Below are positions 1-7,880 of a stretch of 64,000 bases of DNA, one piece after another (the stretch's first letter is position 1; each line of letters begins with the position of its first letter). The stretch comes from Hymenobacter sediminicola (GTDB lineage Bacteria > Bacteroidota > Bacteroidia > Cytophagales > Hymenobacteraceae): the NCBI RefSeq assembly GCF_014250515.1, contig NZ_CP060202.1, positions 369,001 to 433,000 of the forward strand, read 5' to 3'. The notes beneath the pieces were generated by a model. That model had not been told where the DNA came from. It saw only the letters and a program-made list of their open reading frames with translations, and did no database searches. The position numbers were made by a program, and so were the translations under genes.

Positions 1-266
1 CGCAGGAAGTACTCGGCCCCGGCGTAGGTGCCGGCCAGTGAGCCCAGCAGGAGTCCCAGCCGCACTGCTTCGGGCAAGCTTTGCCAGTTGGCTGCTACCA
101 GGCTTAGCGCACTCAGTAGAATCAGGAGGCTTCCGAGTAGCGGCAGCAGCCCGATAGCCGGGCGCTCCTCGGGATACAGCGCCAGCAGCTGCGCCCGCTG
201 CGCCTCCGTCACGATGCCCTGCTGCACCCATTCCAGCCCGTCTGTTTCCAGTAGTTTACGACTCAT
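1..266 (-). CDS. DUF2157-type membrane protein, N-terminal part only
   Basis: The gene reads leftward and runs off the window, so only the first 88 codons are seen. The start is the ATG at 266. The visible part has a soluble head with a W-V-Q-Q-G-I-V-T pattern (about residues 13-20), as in the small helical start of DUF2157 proteins, followed by two hydrophobic helices (about residues 41-60 and 67-88). DUF2157 proteins are multi-pass inner-membrane proteins without a settled function. Family assignment rests on this N-terminal pattern only and the rest of the protein is outside the window. Confidence 0.6.
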   Translation of the reverse strand, partial: MSRKLLETDGLEWVQQGIVTEAQRAQLLALYPEERPAIGLLPLLGSLLILLSALSLVAANWQSLPEAVRLGLLLGSLAGTYAGAEYFL

Positions 267-305
267 AACTGCTGCAACTTACGGAGGATGGTGCAATGTG
301 GGAGG

Positions 306-1250
306 TTAAGGTCGAGTTACAGCAGGTAGGCGCTTCAGGTCGTGGCTGGCCAAAGAAGCATCGGTTTTTAGCTGATGGTTTTGGAAAAAGGTGTGCAGAG
401 CCAGTAGTCGTTGACGGTTGTTGTAGCGGCATGTCCAATAGAGCTTGGTCTGGCATTCGGAGCAAAGGCGGTTTGGTGTACCGTCAGTTTCCGCTAGACT
501 ATTGGTGCCGTTCATGGCGCAGCGCGCGAAGGTGCAGTGGCGCAGGGAAAACATGTGTCCCAGCTCGTGGGAGGAAAGGTTGAGCAGGCGGGTTAGGCAG
601 CGGGTGTAGTTGGCCGCTGTCAACCGGGTATCCTGCAGCCGATACAATGAGGTAACTCCCACACGGTCTGGGTACGAGGCCAGCCCGAATACGTAGTTCC
701 ACTCAGGCTTCGGATATAGGTCTCGGGGGCTAAGAGCCATTAGTGCCAAGCCATCGGGCGGTAGCTTTCCGGCGAGGTGGTGCGTGAGGATGTAGGGAGC
801 CAGAAGTTGCTCCTGCCCCTCAACTCCCCGGCGCCGGGCCACCTTCGGCACAAACGTATCCGGTACCGCCGCCAGCAGTGTCACCGGCAGCTGAAAGAAG
901 TGCTGCAGATACTGCCGAGTAGCCTCCAGCACCTGCTTCTGCAGCGGTGAAAAGTGTCCAATCGGCAGCAGATACAACGTCCGATGTACCGAATCTGGTC
1001 GGGTAATAGCCAAATCTTGGTACTGCTCCAGCGTTTGGCCCGGCTCGTGGTTCTCATGTCGCCACTCACCGGGCCGAGGCGTTTTCAACGGCTGGTCATT
1101 GGCTTTGATAGCATCGAAATACGCTCGCGCTTCTGCCGAAAATTCTGGGTAACTGGGCCAACCACACGCCAGTGCTAAGCTGATGCCTACCAGACCTACT
1201 ACTCCCCAAACCAGCCGAAGAAGTCGACGGAATACTAAGAAGCCAGACAC
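306..1250 (-). CDS. Archaemetzincin-like zinc metalloprotease, lipoprotein
   Basis: A 314-residue protein with an N-terminal hydrophobic stretch ending in a lipobox (LALAC, Cys29), so probably a membrane-anchored lipoprotein. The catalytic region has H228-E229-x2-H232-x5-H238, then Cys239, Cys244, Met246, Cys263 and Cys266. This is the archaemetzincin arrangement: three zinc-binding histidines, a catalytic Glu, a Met-turn and a four-cysteine second zinc site. The Gly usually found three residues after the second His is Ser235 here. Archaemetzincins are usually cytosolic and shorter; a lipid-anchored version is less common. The gene ends 40 bases before the DUF2157 start and begins 6 bases after mnmD, so it may be co-transcribed with mnmD. 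The substrate is unknown. Confidence 0.75.
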   Translation of the reverse strand: MSGFLVFRRLLRLVWGVVGLVGISLALACGWPSYPEFSAEARAYFDAIKANDQPLKTPRPGEWRHENHEPGQTLEQYQDLAITRPDSVHRTLYLLPIGHFSPLQKQVLEATRQYLQHFFQLPVTLLAAVPDTFVPKVARRRGVEGQEQLLAPYILTHHLAGKLPPDGLALMALSPRDLYPKPEWNYVFGLASYPDRVGVTSLYRLQDTRLTAANYTRCLTRLLNLSSHELGHMFSLRHCTFARCAMNGTNSLAETDGTPNRLCSECQTKLYWTCRYNNRQRLLALHTFFQNHQLKTDASLASHDLKRLPAVTRP

Positions 1251-1256
1251 TATATT

Positions 1257-1943
1257 CTACCCCCGTTTCCAGGCGCGCGTCATTTCGCGCTTGCCTACCG
1301 GGCCGGGCACCTTTTCAACCAGCCAGCCGGCAGCTTTCAGGCTGCGCCGAAACGAGCCTTTGGCGCAGTAACTCACTAGGCAGCCACCGGGCGCAGTAGC
1401 CGCATACAACTGGGCAAATACTTCATCGGTCCACATGTCGGGCTGCTTCTCCGGCGCAAAAGCATCAAAGTAAATAACCTGATAGGTGTCCTCAGCCAGC
1501 AGCGTATCCTGCAGGGCGCCGGCCATTTTCAGCAGCGCAAACTGCGGTGTGAGAGCTACCGGTGTACCCCACGAGGCGGCATGAATCTGCTGATGGTAGT
1601 CGAGTAAGTCGGGGTTCAGCAGGTAGCGTTCCGCGCCTAGTTGCTCAATAATGGCTTCCGAAAGCGGGTATTTCTCGATAGTGTCATAGAAGATGGGCTG
1701 GGCACTGTCTAAGCTGCGCTCCAGCGTAAGCAGCGCATTCAGGCCCGTCCCGAAACCCACTTCCAGCACCCAAACCATGCTCGTTGCTTTCGAGAGAACC
1801 GGCTCTAGGCCGGCCGCCAGATACACGTGCTGGGCTTCCTGTACCGCACCATGCGTGGAATGGTAGTGCTCATCCAGGGCTGGCACATATAGCGTGCTTG
1901 AGCCGTCGGCGGTAGTGCGGACTTCTACTTTAGGGTTGGACAT
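1257..1943 (-). CDS. mnmD: tRNA 5-methylaminomethyl-2-thiouridine methyltransferase MnmD
   Basis: The 228-residue protein matches the methyltransferase half of MnmC, which stands alone (MnmD) in most bacteria. It methylates the aminomethyl group on the wobble uridine of certain tRNAs using S-adenosylmethionine. The SAM-binding loop VLEVGFGTGLNALLTL is clear, followed by the family stretch VIYFDAFAPEKQPDMWT. The FAD oxidoreductase half of MnmC is absent. An open frame continues upstream to 2069, but the extra 42 residues are low-complexity and the ATG at 1943 (MSNPKVEV) matches the usual protein start. Confidence 0.9.
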   Translation of the reverse strand: MSNPKVEVRTTADGSSTLYVPALDEHYHSTHGAVQEAQHVYLAAGLEPVLSKATSMVWVLEVGFGTGLNALLTLERSLDSAQPIFYDTIEKYPLSEAIIEQLGAERYLLNPDLLDYHQQIHAASWGTPVALTPQFALLKMAGALQDTLLAEDTYQVIYFDAFAPEKQPDMWTDEVFAQLYAATAPGGCLVSYCAKGSFRRSLKAAGWLVEKVPGPVGKREMTRAWKRG

Positions 1944-2093
1944 TGGGGGAAGCGTGGAAATGGGGGAGTGGAAGCGGGTACGGCGCGGCGCCCGGAAAAG
2001 ATGTTGCAAAAGGAAGCAAGAAGAAGCTACTGAACCGCCCAGCCTGCAAGCTGTGCGTATGTATGCCATCCGCTTTTCTTTTGCCCCAGATAC

Positions 2094-2528
2094 ATGGCTC
2101 GCGTTAAAGTAAATCTACCGGAAACTTTCCTGTTTTCCATCGAAATGCCCGTCCGGATTACGGACCTCAACTACGGCGGCCACCTCGGCAACGATGCGCT
2201 GCTCAGCTTGCTGCACGAAGCCCGTGTGCAGTTTCTGCGTCACGTGGGCCTTACCGAGTTCGACCCTGCCACCGGGCGCGGCACCATCATGGCCGATGTG
2301 GCCATTGAGTACAAAGGCGAGGGGTTCTACGGCGACGTGCTGCACATCCAGATGGCCGCCGATGACCTCTCGAAATACGGTTTCGACGTGGTGTACCGGG
2401 TGCGCACGCAAGCTGGCCGCGAAATAGCCCGCGCCAAAACCGGCATGCTCATGTTCGACTACAAAGCCCGCAAACTGCAGCTGCTCGGCGAGGAAGTTGC
2501 CGGTCGGCTGCGCGGTGAAGCAGGTTAG
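2094..2528 (+). CDS. Hotdog-fold acyl-CoA thioesterase (4HBT/YbgC-like)
   Basis: A 144-residue single hotdog domain. The segment ITDLNYGGHLGND (about residues 22-34) resembles the catalytic loop of 4-hydroxybenzoyl-CoA and YbgC-type thioesterases, with Asp24 and His30 as likely functional residues. The C-terminal strands (AKTGMLMFDY) fit the fold. Such enzymes hydrolyse short or medium acyl-CoA thioesters in the cytoplasm; the actual substrate cannot be read from the sequence. It is divergent from mnmD and is followed 36 bases later by a small membrane protein gene on the same strand. Confidence 0.8.
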   Translation: MARVKVNLPETFLFSIEMPVRITDLNYGGHLGNDALLSLLHEARVQFLRHVGLTEFDPATGRGTIMADVAIEYKGEGFYGDVLHIQMAADDLSKYGFDVVYRVRTQAGREIARAKTGMLMFDYKARKLQLLGEEVAGRLRGEAG

Positions 2529-2564
2529 CGCTGGCGGGTGGTTTTCGGGGTTACATTAGCCCGA

Positions 2565-2927
2565 ATGAAACGACGTGCTTTTCTGCTCTGCTTATTGTTC
2601 TTGTTTGCAGGGCGGCGAGTCTTCGGGGAGGCATTCAAGAATGGTACGGTAGAAGACTTTCTGGGGGCGGCCCTGCTGCTTATGTTCGGTGCTCCGGTTG
2701 CCATCGGGCTGGGCGTGTACGGGCTGTTGCGCCTGACCGACTACGAGCACACCGCCAATCTGGTGATAACAGTGTTTCTGGCCTGTTTGGCGTGGTGGTT
2801 TGGGCTGTTTATCTTGTTTGATATGCCCGCCAATCCGGGCCGCTTCTGGTTTATAGAGCTGTGCATGAGTGCAGGAGCCGCGGCCGCCGGCTACTACGGA
2901 AGCCGGGAGGAGAAATCTGATGCGTAA
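2565..2927 (+). CDS. Small membrane protein of unknown function
   Basis: A 120-residue protein with about four hydrophobic helices: residues 4-17, 28-50, 59-78 and 90-108. The helices are joined by short polar loops and the C-terminus (GSREEKSDA) is charged. I see no enzyme motif and do not recognise the family. The ATG at 2565 is preferred over an in-frame alternative start at 2538 because the signal-like segment MKRRAFLLCLLFLF begins there. It probably shares a transcript with the thioesterase upstream. Confidence 0.6.
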   Translation: MKRRAFLLCLLFLFAGRRVFGEAFKNGTVEDFLGAALLLMFGAPVAIGLGVYGLLRLTDYEHTANLVITVFLACLAWWFGLFILFDMPANPGRFWFIELCMSAGAAAAGYYGSREEKSDA

Positions 2928-3105
2928 CGCCCTTTGTAGCACCCGGAAACTGTGGGCGCTGGGCCTGGAAGCAGAAAGCAGCTTGCGCGGCGAATAGCAG
3001 CTATTTGCGGAGAAGCACAACGGCTGCCTCACTTCTACAGCACGTGCTGGCTGACCGCGTACCCGAGAATAGCAAAAACCGGGAACCCAACTGCCTCTGG
3101 CGTTG

Positions 3106-3113
3106 TATCTTTG
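3106..3113 (+). promoter_or_regulatory. Promoter -7 box of rlmN (TATCTTTG)
   Basis: TATCTTTG matches the Bacteroidota -7 consensus TAnnTTTG exactly. Only four bases separate its last G from the ATG at 3118. In this promoter class transcription starts a few bases after the box, so the mRNA would have almost no leader. No clear -33 TTTG element is seen. Confidence 0.6.
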
Positions 3114-3117
3114 CGCT

Positions 3118-4191
3118 ATGATGATTGAACTGCCCGTAGTTTCCAAGCGCGACATCCGCAAACTCACCCCCGACGAGCTCAAGACCTTTATGGTGGAGCA
3201 CGGCGAGAAGCCGTTCCGTGCTAAGCAGGTGAGCGAGTGGCTCTGGAAGAACACGGCTGGCTCGTTTGAGGAGATGAACAACATCTCGCTGGCCACGCGC
3301 GAGTTGCTAGCCCAGCACTTTGTCATCAATGGCGTGCAGGTGCAAAACCAGCAGCTCAGCAACGACGGCACCATCAAATCGGCATTCCGGCTCTACGACG
3401 GCAACATCGTGGAAGGCGTACTGATTCCGCACGATACGCGCATGACGGCCTGCATCAGCTCGCAGGTGGGCTGCTCACTTACGTGCAAGTTCTGCGCAAC
3501 CGGCTACATGGAGCGCAAGCGCAACCTCGACGCCGCCGAAATCTACGACCAAGTGGTGCGCATCAAGGAGCAGTGCGAAGCCCAGTACGGCACGCCGCTC
3601 ACCAACATCGTGTACATGGGCATGGGCGAGCCGCTGCTCAACTACGCCAACGTGGTGAAAAGCATCGAGCGGATTACGGCGCCCGACGGCCTGAACATGG
3701 CGCCGCGCCGCATCACGGTCAGCACTGCCGGCATTGCCAAGATGATCAAGAAGCTGGCCGACGACGGCGTGAAGGCCAATCTGGCCCTTTCGCTGCACGC
3801 GCCCAACGACACGAAGCGCAACGAAATCATGCCCATCAACGAAGCCAACTCGCTGGCCTCGCTGAAGGACGCGCTGAAGCATTACCACCAGGTAACGGGC
3901 CGCAAAGTCACCTACGAGTACATCGTATTCGAAAGCTTCAACGACACGCTAGAGGACGCCGAGGAGCTGTTCCAGATTTCGAAATGGATTCCCTGCAAAG
4001 TGAATCTCATTGAGTACAACCCCATCGAAAACGCCGACTACAAAAACACCGGCGAAGTGAAGCTGATGGCGTTTCTGAAGTATCTGGCCGACCGGGGCGT
4101 GCAAACCAACCTGCGTCGCTCGCGTGGCAAAGACATTGACGCTGCCTGCGGACAGCTGGCCGTGAAAGAGAAGCCGGAAGTAGCGGCCTAA
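3118..4191 (+). CDS. rlmN: 23S rRNA (adenine-2503-C2)-methyltransferase RlmN
   Basis: A radical SAM enzyme that methylates C2 of A2503 in 23S rRNA and often A37 of some tRNAs. The cluster motif CSLTCKFC is followed by the RlmN/Cfr-specific ATGYMERKR. YMGMGEPLLNY, the SAM-binding region, and the late catalytic Cys in DIDAACGQLA are also present, so the enzyme looks intact at 357 residues. Two ATGs are adjacent (3118 and 3121). The promoter box sits just ahead, so translation is probably from a nearly leaderless mRNA. The stop codon overlaps that of the convergent gene at 4188. Confidence 0.95.
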   Translation: MMIELPVVSKRDIRKLTPDELKTFMVEHGEKPFRAKQVSEWLWKNTAGSFEEMNNISLATRELLAQHFVINGVQVQNQQLSNDGTIKSAFRLYDGNIVEGVLIPHDTRMTACISSQVGCSLTCKFCATGYMERKRNLDAAEIYDQVVRIKEQCEAQYGTPLTNIVYMGMGEPLLNYANVVKSIERITAPDGLNMAPRRITVSTAGIAKMIKKLADDGVKANLALSLHAPNDTKRNEIMPINEANSLASLKDALKHYHQVTGRKVTYEYIVFESFNDTLEDAEELFQISKWIPCKVNLIEYNPIENADYKNTGEVKLMAFLKYLADRGVQTNLRRSRGKDIDAACGQLAVKEKPEVAA

Positions 4192-4895
4192 TTTTCCGTC
4201 ACTTCATCCAGGCCCATCTGCATCAGATAGTTGGGGCACTGGTCGGCCAACAGCAGGCCTATTTTGCGCCCCACGGTTTCCATGTGGCTGTTGTTCTGGA
4301 TCTGCTTCAGGCCATAGTAGTTGGATAAGGCTTCCAGATGCTTGAGCATAGCGCCCTGCATGGCGTTTTCGATGACTTGCTTCCGCTCGGTCTTAGGGCG
4401 GCTGGAAATGGCCGATTTTGCGTTTTCGGTATCCAGCCGCTGGCAGATTTCAGCAGAAACGAGCATCAGCACCGGCTTCTCTTCCGGCGCAATCGTCGGC
4501 TTATCCTTCATGGCCGATACGCCCACCGACGCGAACAACTGCTGACTAAGCGGGCAGTTTTGCAATAGCACCACTACCACTTCGCGCCCCACCATTTCCC
4601 CGAACTTGCGCGGCTTACTTACTTTATTGGCCTTCATGATAGCCGCCATTTCATCAATATGGTCCTGCATGCTGGTTTGCAGTACATCCGTGAGCAGGGC
4701 CTGGCCTTCCTCGGGAGAGAGTTTATTGAGCGGCTTCTTTTTCTCTTCTTCGTTGAGCTTGTTGCAGACTGACTGCGAAACGTGCTGAATAAATAGCTTC
4801 TGGCCTTTCAGCGTATCGGCGGCTGTGGGAGTAGCATAAATGCGCCCCGAGAGGAGAAGTAAGGCGGATAACAGCAGAGTAGATAGTGTTTTCAT
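4188..4895 (-). CDS. Secreted protein with an internal duplication
   Basis: A 235-residue protein with a signal peptide (residues 1-21, cleavage near IYA-TPT). The mature part consists of two similar halves. Half A has Cys44, then GR at 103-104 and CP at 114-115. Half B has Cys151, GR at 209-210 and CP at 220-221, so the Cys-to-Cys distance is 70 and 69. Around these are helical segments (TDVLQTSMQDHI against IENAMQGAMLKHL). Each half may form one disulfide-bonded helical unit in the periplasm. I do not recognise the family. Its TAG and the TAA of rlmN share the bases CTAA at 4188-4191. Confidence 0.7.
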   Translation of the reverse strand: MKTLSTLLLSALLLLSGRIYATPTAADTLKGQKLFIQHVSQSVCNKLNEEEKKKPLNKLSPEEGQALLTDVLQTSMQDHIDEMAAIMKANKVSKPRKFGEMVGREVVVVLLQNCPLSQQLFASVGVSAMKDKPTIAPEEKPVLMLVSAEICQRLDTENAKSAISSRPKTERKQVIENAMQGAMLKHLEALSNYYGLKQIQNNSHMETVGRKIGLLLADQCPNYLMQMGLDEVTEN

Positions 4896-5048
4896 CCTTG
4901 CAAGATAGCGCACCGAAACGAACCCGCCCGCGCTTTGCAACTGCTTGGATAAATTTTTTTGACCGTTGCCGACGGGGCAGTACCAGCCTATGCTGGCTCG
5001 GAAAACGGCGCAACGAATGTGGCTTACTTTGTTGCTATTGCCTGCTCG

Positions 5049-6017
5049 CTAGTTCTTCCAGCGTCCTTCGGAGCGGGGGCGGCCCGTCGTAATTTCCTCC
5101 TTTGATTCGCCCTCCGGTACTTCGCGGGTTTCGATGCGGACGGCGTGGGCCTTTGGCTGCACTTTCTGCCCGAAACCGTCGGCAAACTCCTGGGTGAATT
5201 CGGCCCCGAAAAAGATAATGAGCGACGAGTAGTTCACCCACAGCAGCAGCAGAATGGCCGAGCCCGCTGCCCCGAAAGCCGAGCCCGGATTGGCATAGGC
5301 TATGTAAGCCGCAATCAGGTACTTGCCCAGCATAAAGAGCAGCGCCGTAATGAACGCCCCGATGCCCACGTCGCGCCATCGGATGATGGCATCGGGCAGG
5401 AACCGGTAGATGAGGGCAAACAGCAGCGAGGTGATGAAGAGCGACAAACTGAAGTCAATCAGCCGGATCAGGATAATCGTAACTTCGGGCAGCAGCCGTT
5501 GCAGATAGTCGGTGAAGACGGAGAGCATGGCGCTGATAACGAATGAAATAAGCAGTAGTAGAGCCACGCTCAGAATCAGGCCAAACGAGAGCAACCGGTC
5601 CCGCACGAACTGCCAGATACCGTTGCGGGGCTTCACTTTCAGATTCCAGATGTCGTTGATGCTTTCCTGCAGCGTCACGAAGAAGGTAGTGGCGGCGAAA
5701 ATGAGGGTGCCGATGCCGATGATGGCCGCCGCACCGCCTTTCTGCTGCTTGGTAAACTCGGCAATGGAATCCTGCAGAAACTTGGCCGAATCGGCCCCGA
5801 CGAAGCCTCGTAACTGTCCGTAGACCTGGCCGGTTACGGCTTCGCCGCCATACATGGAGCTGGCCACCGTAATGACGATGAGCAGCAGTGGCGGCAATGA
5901 GAAAATGGTGTAGTAGGAGAGGGCCGCCGCATGGCGAAACGAGTTATTGACCATGAACTCGGCAGCGGTAGTTTTGAAGATATTGACGATATCAGAGAAG
6001 CGGTAGTGCGTGGCCAT
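5049..6017 (-). CDS. YihY/BrkB-family inner-membrane protein
   Basis: A 322-residue protein with about six membrane helices. It has the family features: an amphipathic N-terminal segment before NSFRHAAALSYYTIFSLPP, a middle segment DIWNLKVKPRNG, then RLLPDAIIRWRDVGIGAFITALLF and VNYSSLIIFFGAEFTQ. YihY (UPF0761) proteins were once called ribonuclease BN, but that is wrong; the family's function is unsettled, with suggested roles in envelope transport. The hydrophilic C-terminal tail of about 45 residues is cytoplasmic. The gene stands alone, 153 bases upstream of the 4188-4895 gene. Confidence 0.85.
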   Translation of the reverse strand: MATHYRFSDIVNIFKTTAAEFMVNNSFRHAAALSYYTIFSLPPLLLIVITVASSMYGGEAVTGQVYGQLRGFVGADSAKFLQDSIAEFTKQQKGGAAAIIGIGTLIFAATTFFVTLQESINDIWNLKVKPRNGIWQFVRDRLLSFGLILSVALLLLISFVISAMLSVFTDYLQRLLPEVTIILIRLIDFSLSLFITSLLFALIYRFLPDAIIRWRDVGIGAFITALLFMLGKYLIAAYIAYANPGSAFGAAGSAILLLLWVNYSSLIIFFGAEFTQEFADGFGQKVQPKAHAVRIETREVPEGESKEEITTGRPRSEGRWKN

Positions 6018-6147
6018 AAAGCAGAAAAATCAGGAGCAGAAGCTCTGGTAGTACGGCCGGATGGCAAAGGCGTTCGGTTGAGCTGGCCGAATCGGGCACT
6101 TATGCGTAGAACAGACGGCTTCATCCGATTCTCAAAACCTGCTGCTT

Positions 6148-6999
6148 ATGCCTCGTTCTACTCGCTCTTTTTCCACTAGCCGATTCCTGTTTTTGCTTAT
6201 TCCAGCAGCGCTGCTGGCGGGCCTGAGCGGCTGCAACCCAACTGCCGACAAGCCGGCAGCGGCTACCACAGAAGTGGCTGCCGCCGATAGCACGGCCTCG
6301 TATCCGGCCGCCGACGGCTTCGACCGGGTAGGCTCCGATGATCAGGCGCTGGCCCTGGCCGACCGGGTGATGCAACACATGGGCGGCTATCCGGCCTGGC
6401 AGCAGACTCGCCTGCTGGGCTGGGACTTTCTGGATGGCTCCTACCAGCTCTGGGACAAGCAAACCGGCGACTTCCGTTGGCAGAAAGACAGCTTGGTGGC
6501 GCTCTATAACTTAGGCACTAAGCAAGGGCGTGTATACCGGAGCGGCGAGGATATTTCGGCTACGCCCGACGGCCGGAAGCTGCTGGAAAACATGTACCCG
6601 ATTTGGGTGAACAACTCGTGGTGGCTGCTGATGCCCTTCAAGCTGAAAGACTCCGGCGTTACGCTCACTTACCAGGGAGCCGGCAAATTCATGGATAGTA
6701 CCGCCGCCGAAGTGCTCAATATGAGCTTCCGCAACGTAGGCGTGACGCCTGACAACCGGTACCAGCTATTCGTGAACCCCAAAACCAGCCTCGTGGAAGA
6801 GTGGGCCTACTACAAAGAAGCCAACGACTCGCTGCCCGCCTTCCGCCGCCGCTGGTCCGACTACCGCCGCTACGGCAAACTGCTGCTTGCCTCCGACCGC
6901 ACCGATGGCAAAGACGGCCGCCACCTCGACCACATTGTGGCCCTGGACTCTGTGCCGGCCGGCATCATGACGAATCCAAAGCTGATACAACCTCTATAG
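6148..6999 (+). CDS. Lipoprotein, DUF6503-like
   Basis: A 283-residue protein with a signal peptide ending in lipobox LSGC (Cys28), followed by a Thr/Ala linker to about residue 50. The body starts with ALADRVMQHMGGYPAWQQTRLLGWDF and holds aromatic-rich strands (WVNNSWWLLMPFKLKD). This recalls the outer-membrane-lipoprotein carrier-like folds seen in Bacteroidota DUF6503 proteins. I infer the family from memory of this pattern. No catalytic motif is visible. It probably sits on the periplasmic side of the inner or outer membrane. Confidence 0.6.
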   Translation: MPRSTRSFSTSRFLFLLIPAALLAGLSGCNPTADKPAAATTEVAAADSTASYPAADGFDRVGSDDQALALADRVMQHMGGYPAWQQTRLLGWDFLDGSYQLWDKQTGDFRWQKDSLVALYNLGTKQGRVYRSGEDISATPDGRKLLENMYPIWVNNSWWLLMPFKLKDSGVTLTYQGAGKFMDSTAAEVLNMSFRNVGVTPDNRYQLFVNPKTSLVEEWAYYKEANDSLPAFRRRWSDYRRYGKLLLASDRTDGKDGRHLDHIVALDSVPAGIMTNPKLIQPL

Positions 7000-7010
7000 T
7001 CCCTAAATGG

Positions 7011-7745
7011 CTACGGCTGTGCGCTGAACTGCCACGTCAGGGTTTCGATGGGTGCCTTGCGTAGCGCGGTGGCCAGTTCCCCATCGTCCTGGAACTGGAG
7101 CTGCCGTACCTGCAGGGCCTCCACACTCACGTCAAACTGTTTGTCCCGGAACGGCCAGGGGTGCACCGTTACGGGGCCATCAGGCTGAGGCTGCTGCACC
7201 TCATAGCGCTGCCCGTTGGGGCCGGTATATATTTCGAGGGCGCGGCCCATTTCCGGTAGTTCGTGCCGGCATAGAATCAGGCTGAGCCGGTCGCACCAGT
7301 GTAGCAGGTCGTAGGCCTGGCGGGCTTCGGCCTTCGTGACTTTTAGCTCCCGCAGCCATTTTTTCTGCTGCGCCTGCTGCTCATCCAGAAAAGAGGCCAG
7401 CTCCTTTTTTTCGTCGCGCAGGTCTTCGTAGAGGGTGCTCAGGTGCATGCTGGTGAGCAGGCTGCGCCAGCGCCCCTGGAAGCGGGCGGCCTGCATCAGG
7501 CGTGTGGCCTGTTCCAGCGAAAAGTCCTTCATCGTGAAGTTGGCGGGTGCGCCCGCCGCCGTAATGCCGTAGTGTCCGTCCCAGTGCTGCTGCTCATCGT
7601 CGTGCTGAGCGGTGGCCGCCAGCAGACCCACCCATCGGTCGGGCGGGCCCAGCGGCGGCCATTGCCAAGCCAGCTGGCTTGCTAGCAGCGCATGCATCTG
7701 CTGGTAGATGATCTGCCAGCCATCGGGCGTATGATTGACTATCAT
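7011..7745 (-). CDS. DUF3891 family protein
   Basis: A 244-residue cytoplasmic protein. It has the features of DUF3891: a start MIVNHTPDGWQIIYQQMHALLASQLAW, an internal AATAQHDDEQQHWDG with clustered His/Asp, and LLHWCDRLSLILCRHELP. The His-Asp pairs resemble an HD-type metal site, but no phosphohydrolase activity is established for the family. An open frame begins at 7793, but the ATG at 7745 matches the usual start. The gene is convergent with the DUF6503-like lipoprotein, 11 bases apart, with no room for a strong terminator. Confidence 0.75.
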   Translation of the reverse strand: MIVNHTPDGWQIIYQQMHALLASQLAWQWPPLGPPDRWVGLLAATAQHDDEQQHWDGHYGITAAGAPANFTMKDFSLEQATRLMQAARFQGRWRSLLTSMHLSTLYEDLRDEKKELASFLDEQQAQQKKWLRELKVTKAEARQAYDLLHWCDRLSLILCRHELPEMGRALEIYTGPNGQRYEVQQPQPDGPVTVHPWPFRDKQFDVSVEALQVRQLQFQDDGELATALRKAPIETLTWQFSAQP

Positions 7746-7831
7746 GGCGGTGGTGATGAGGGAGTGAGGTAGCCGATAACAGGAACGCACCAATTGCCGG
7801 CAGGTTTACTACGGATGCGCCGAAAACGAAA

Positions 7832-7857
7832 ACGCCCCACCGGCTAGGGTGAGGCGT
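7832..7857 (-). terminator. Terminator of tdh
   Basis: On the minus strand the imperfect stem ACGCC-T-CACC / GGTG-G-GGCGT is followed by TTTCGTTTT. It lies 24 bases after the tdh stop and before the DUF3891 gene. Confidence 0.7.
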
Positions 7858-7880
7858 TGTGCTTATGAAGTGGAAGGCTG

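Noticed and set aside
2592..3377. Open frame of 261 codons on the minus strand across the 2565 gene and rlmN
   Set aside because: It covers two better-supported genes and a promoter, and its translation is low-complexity without family features.
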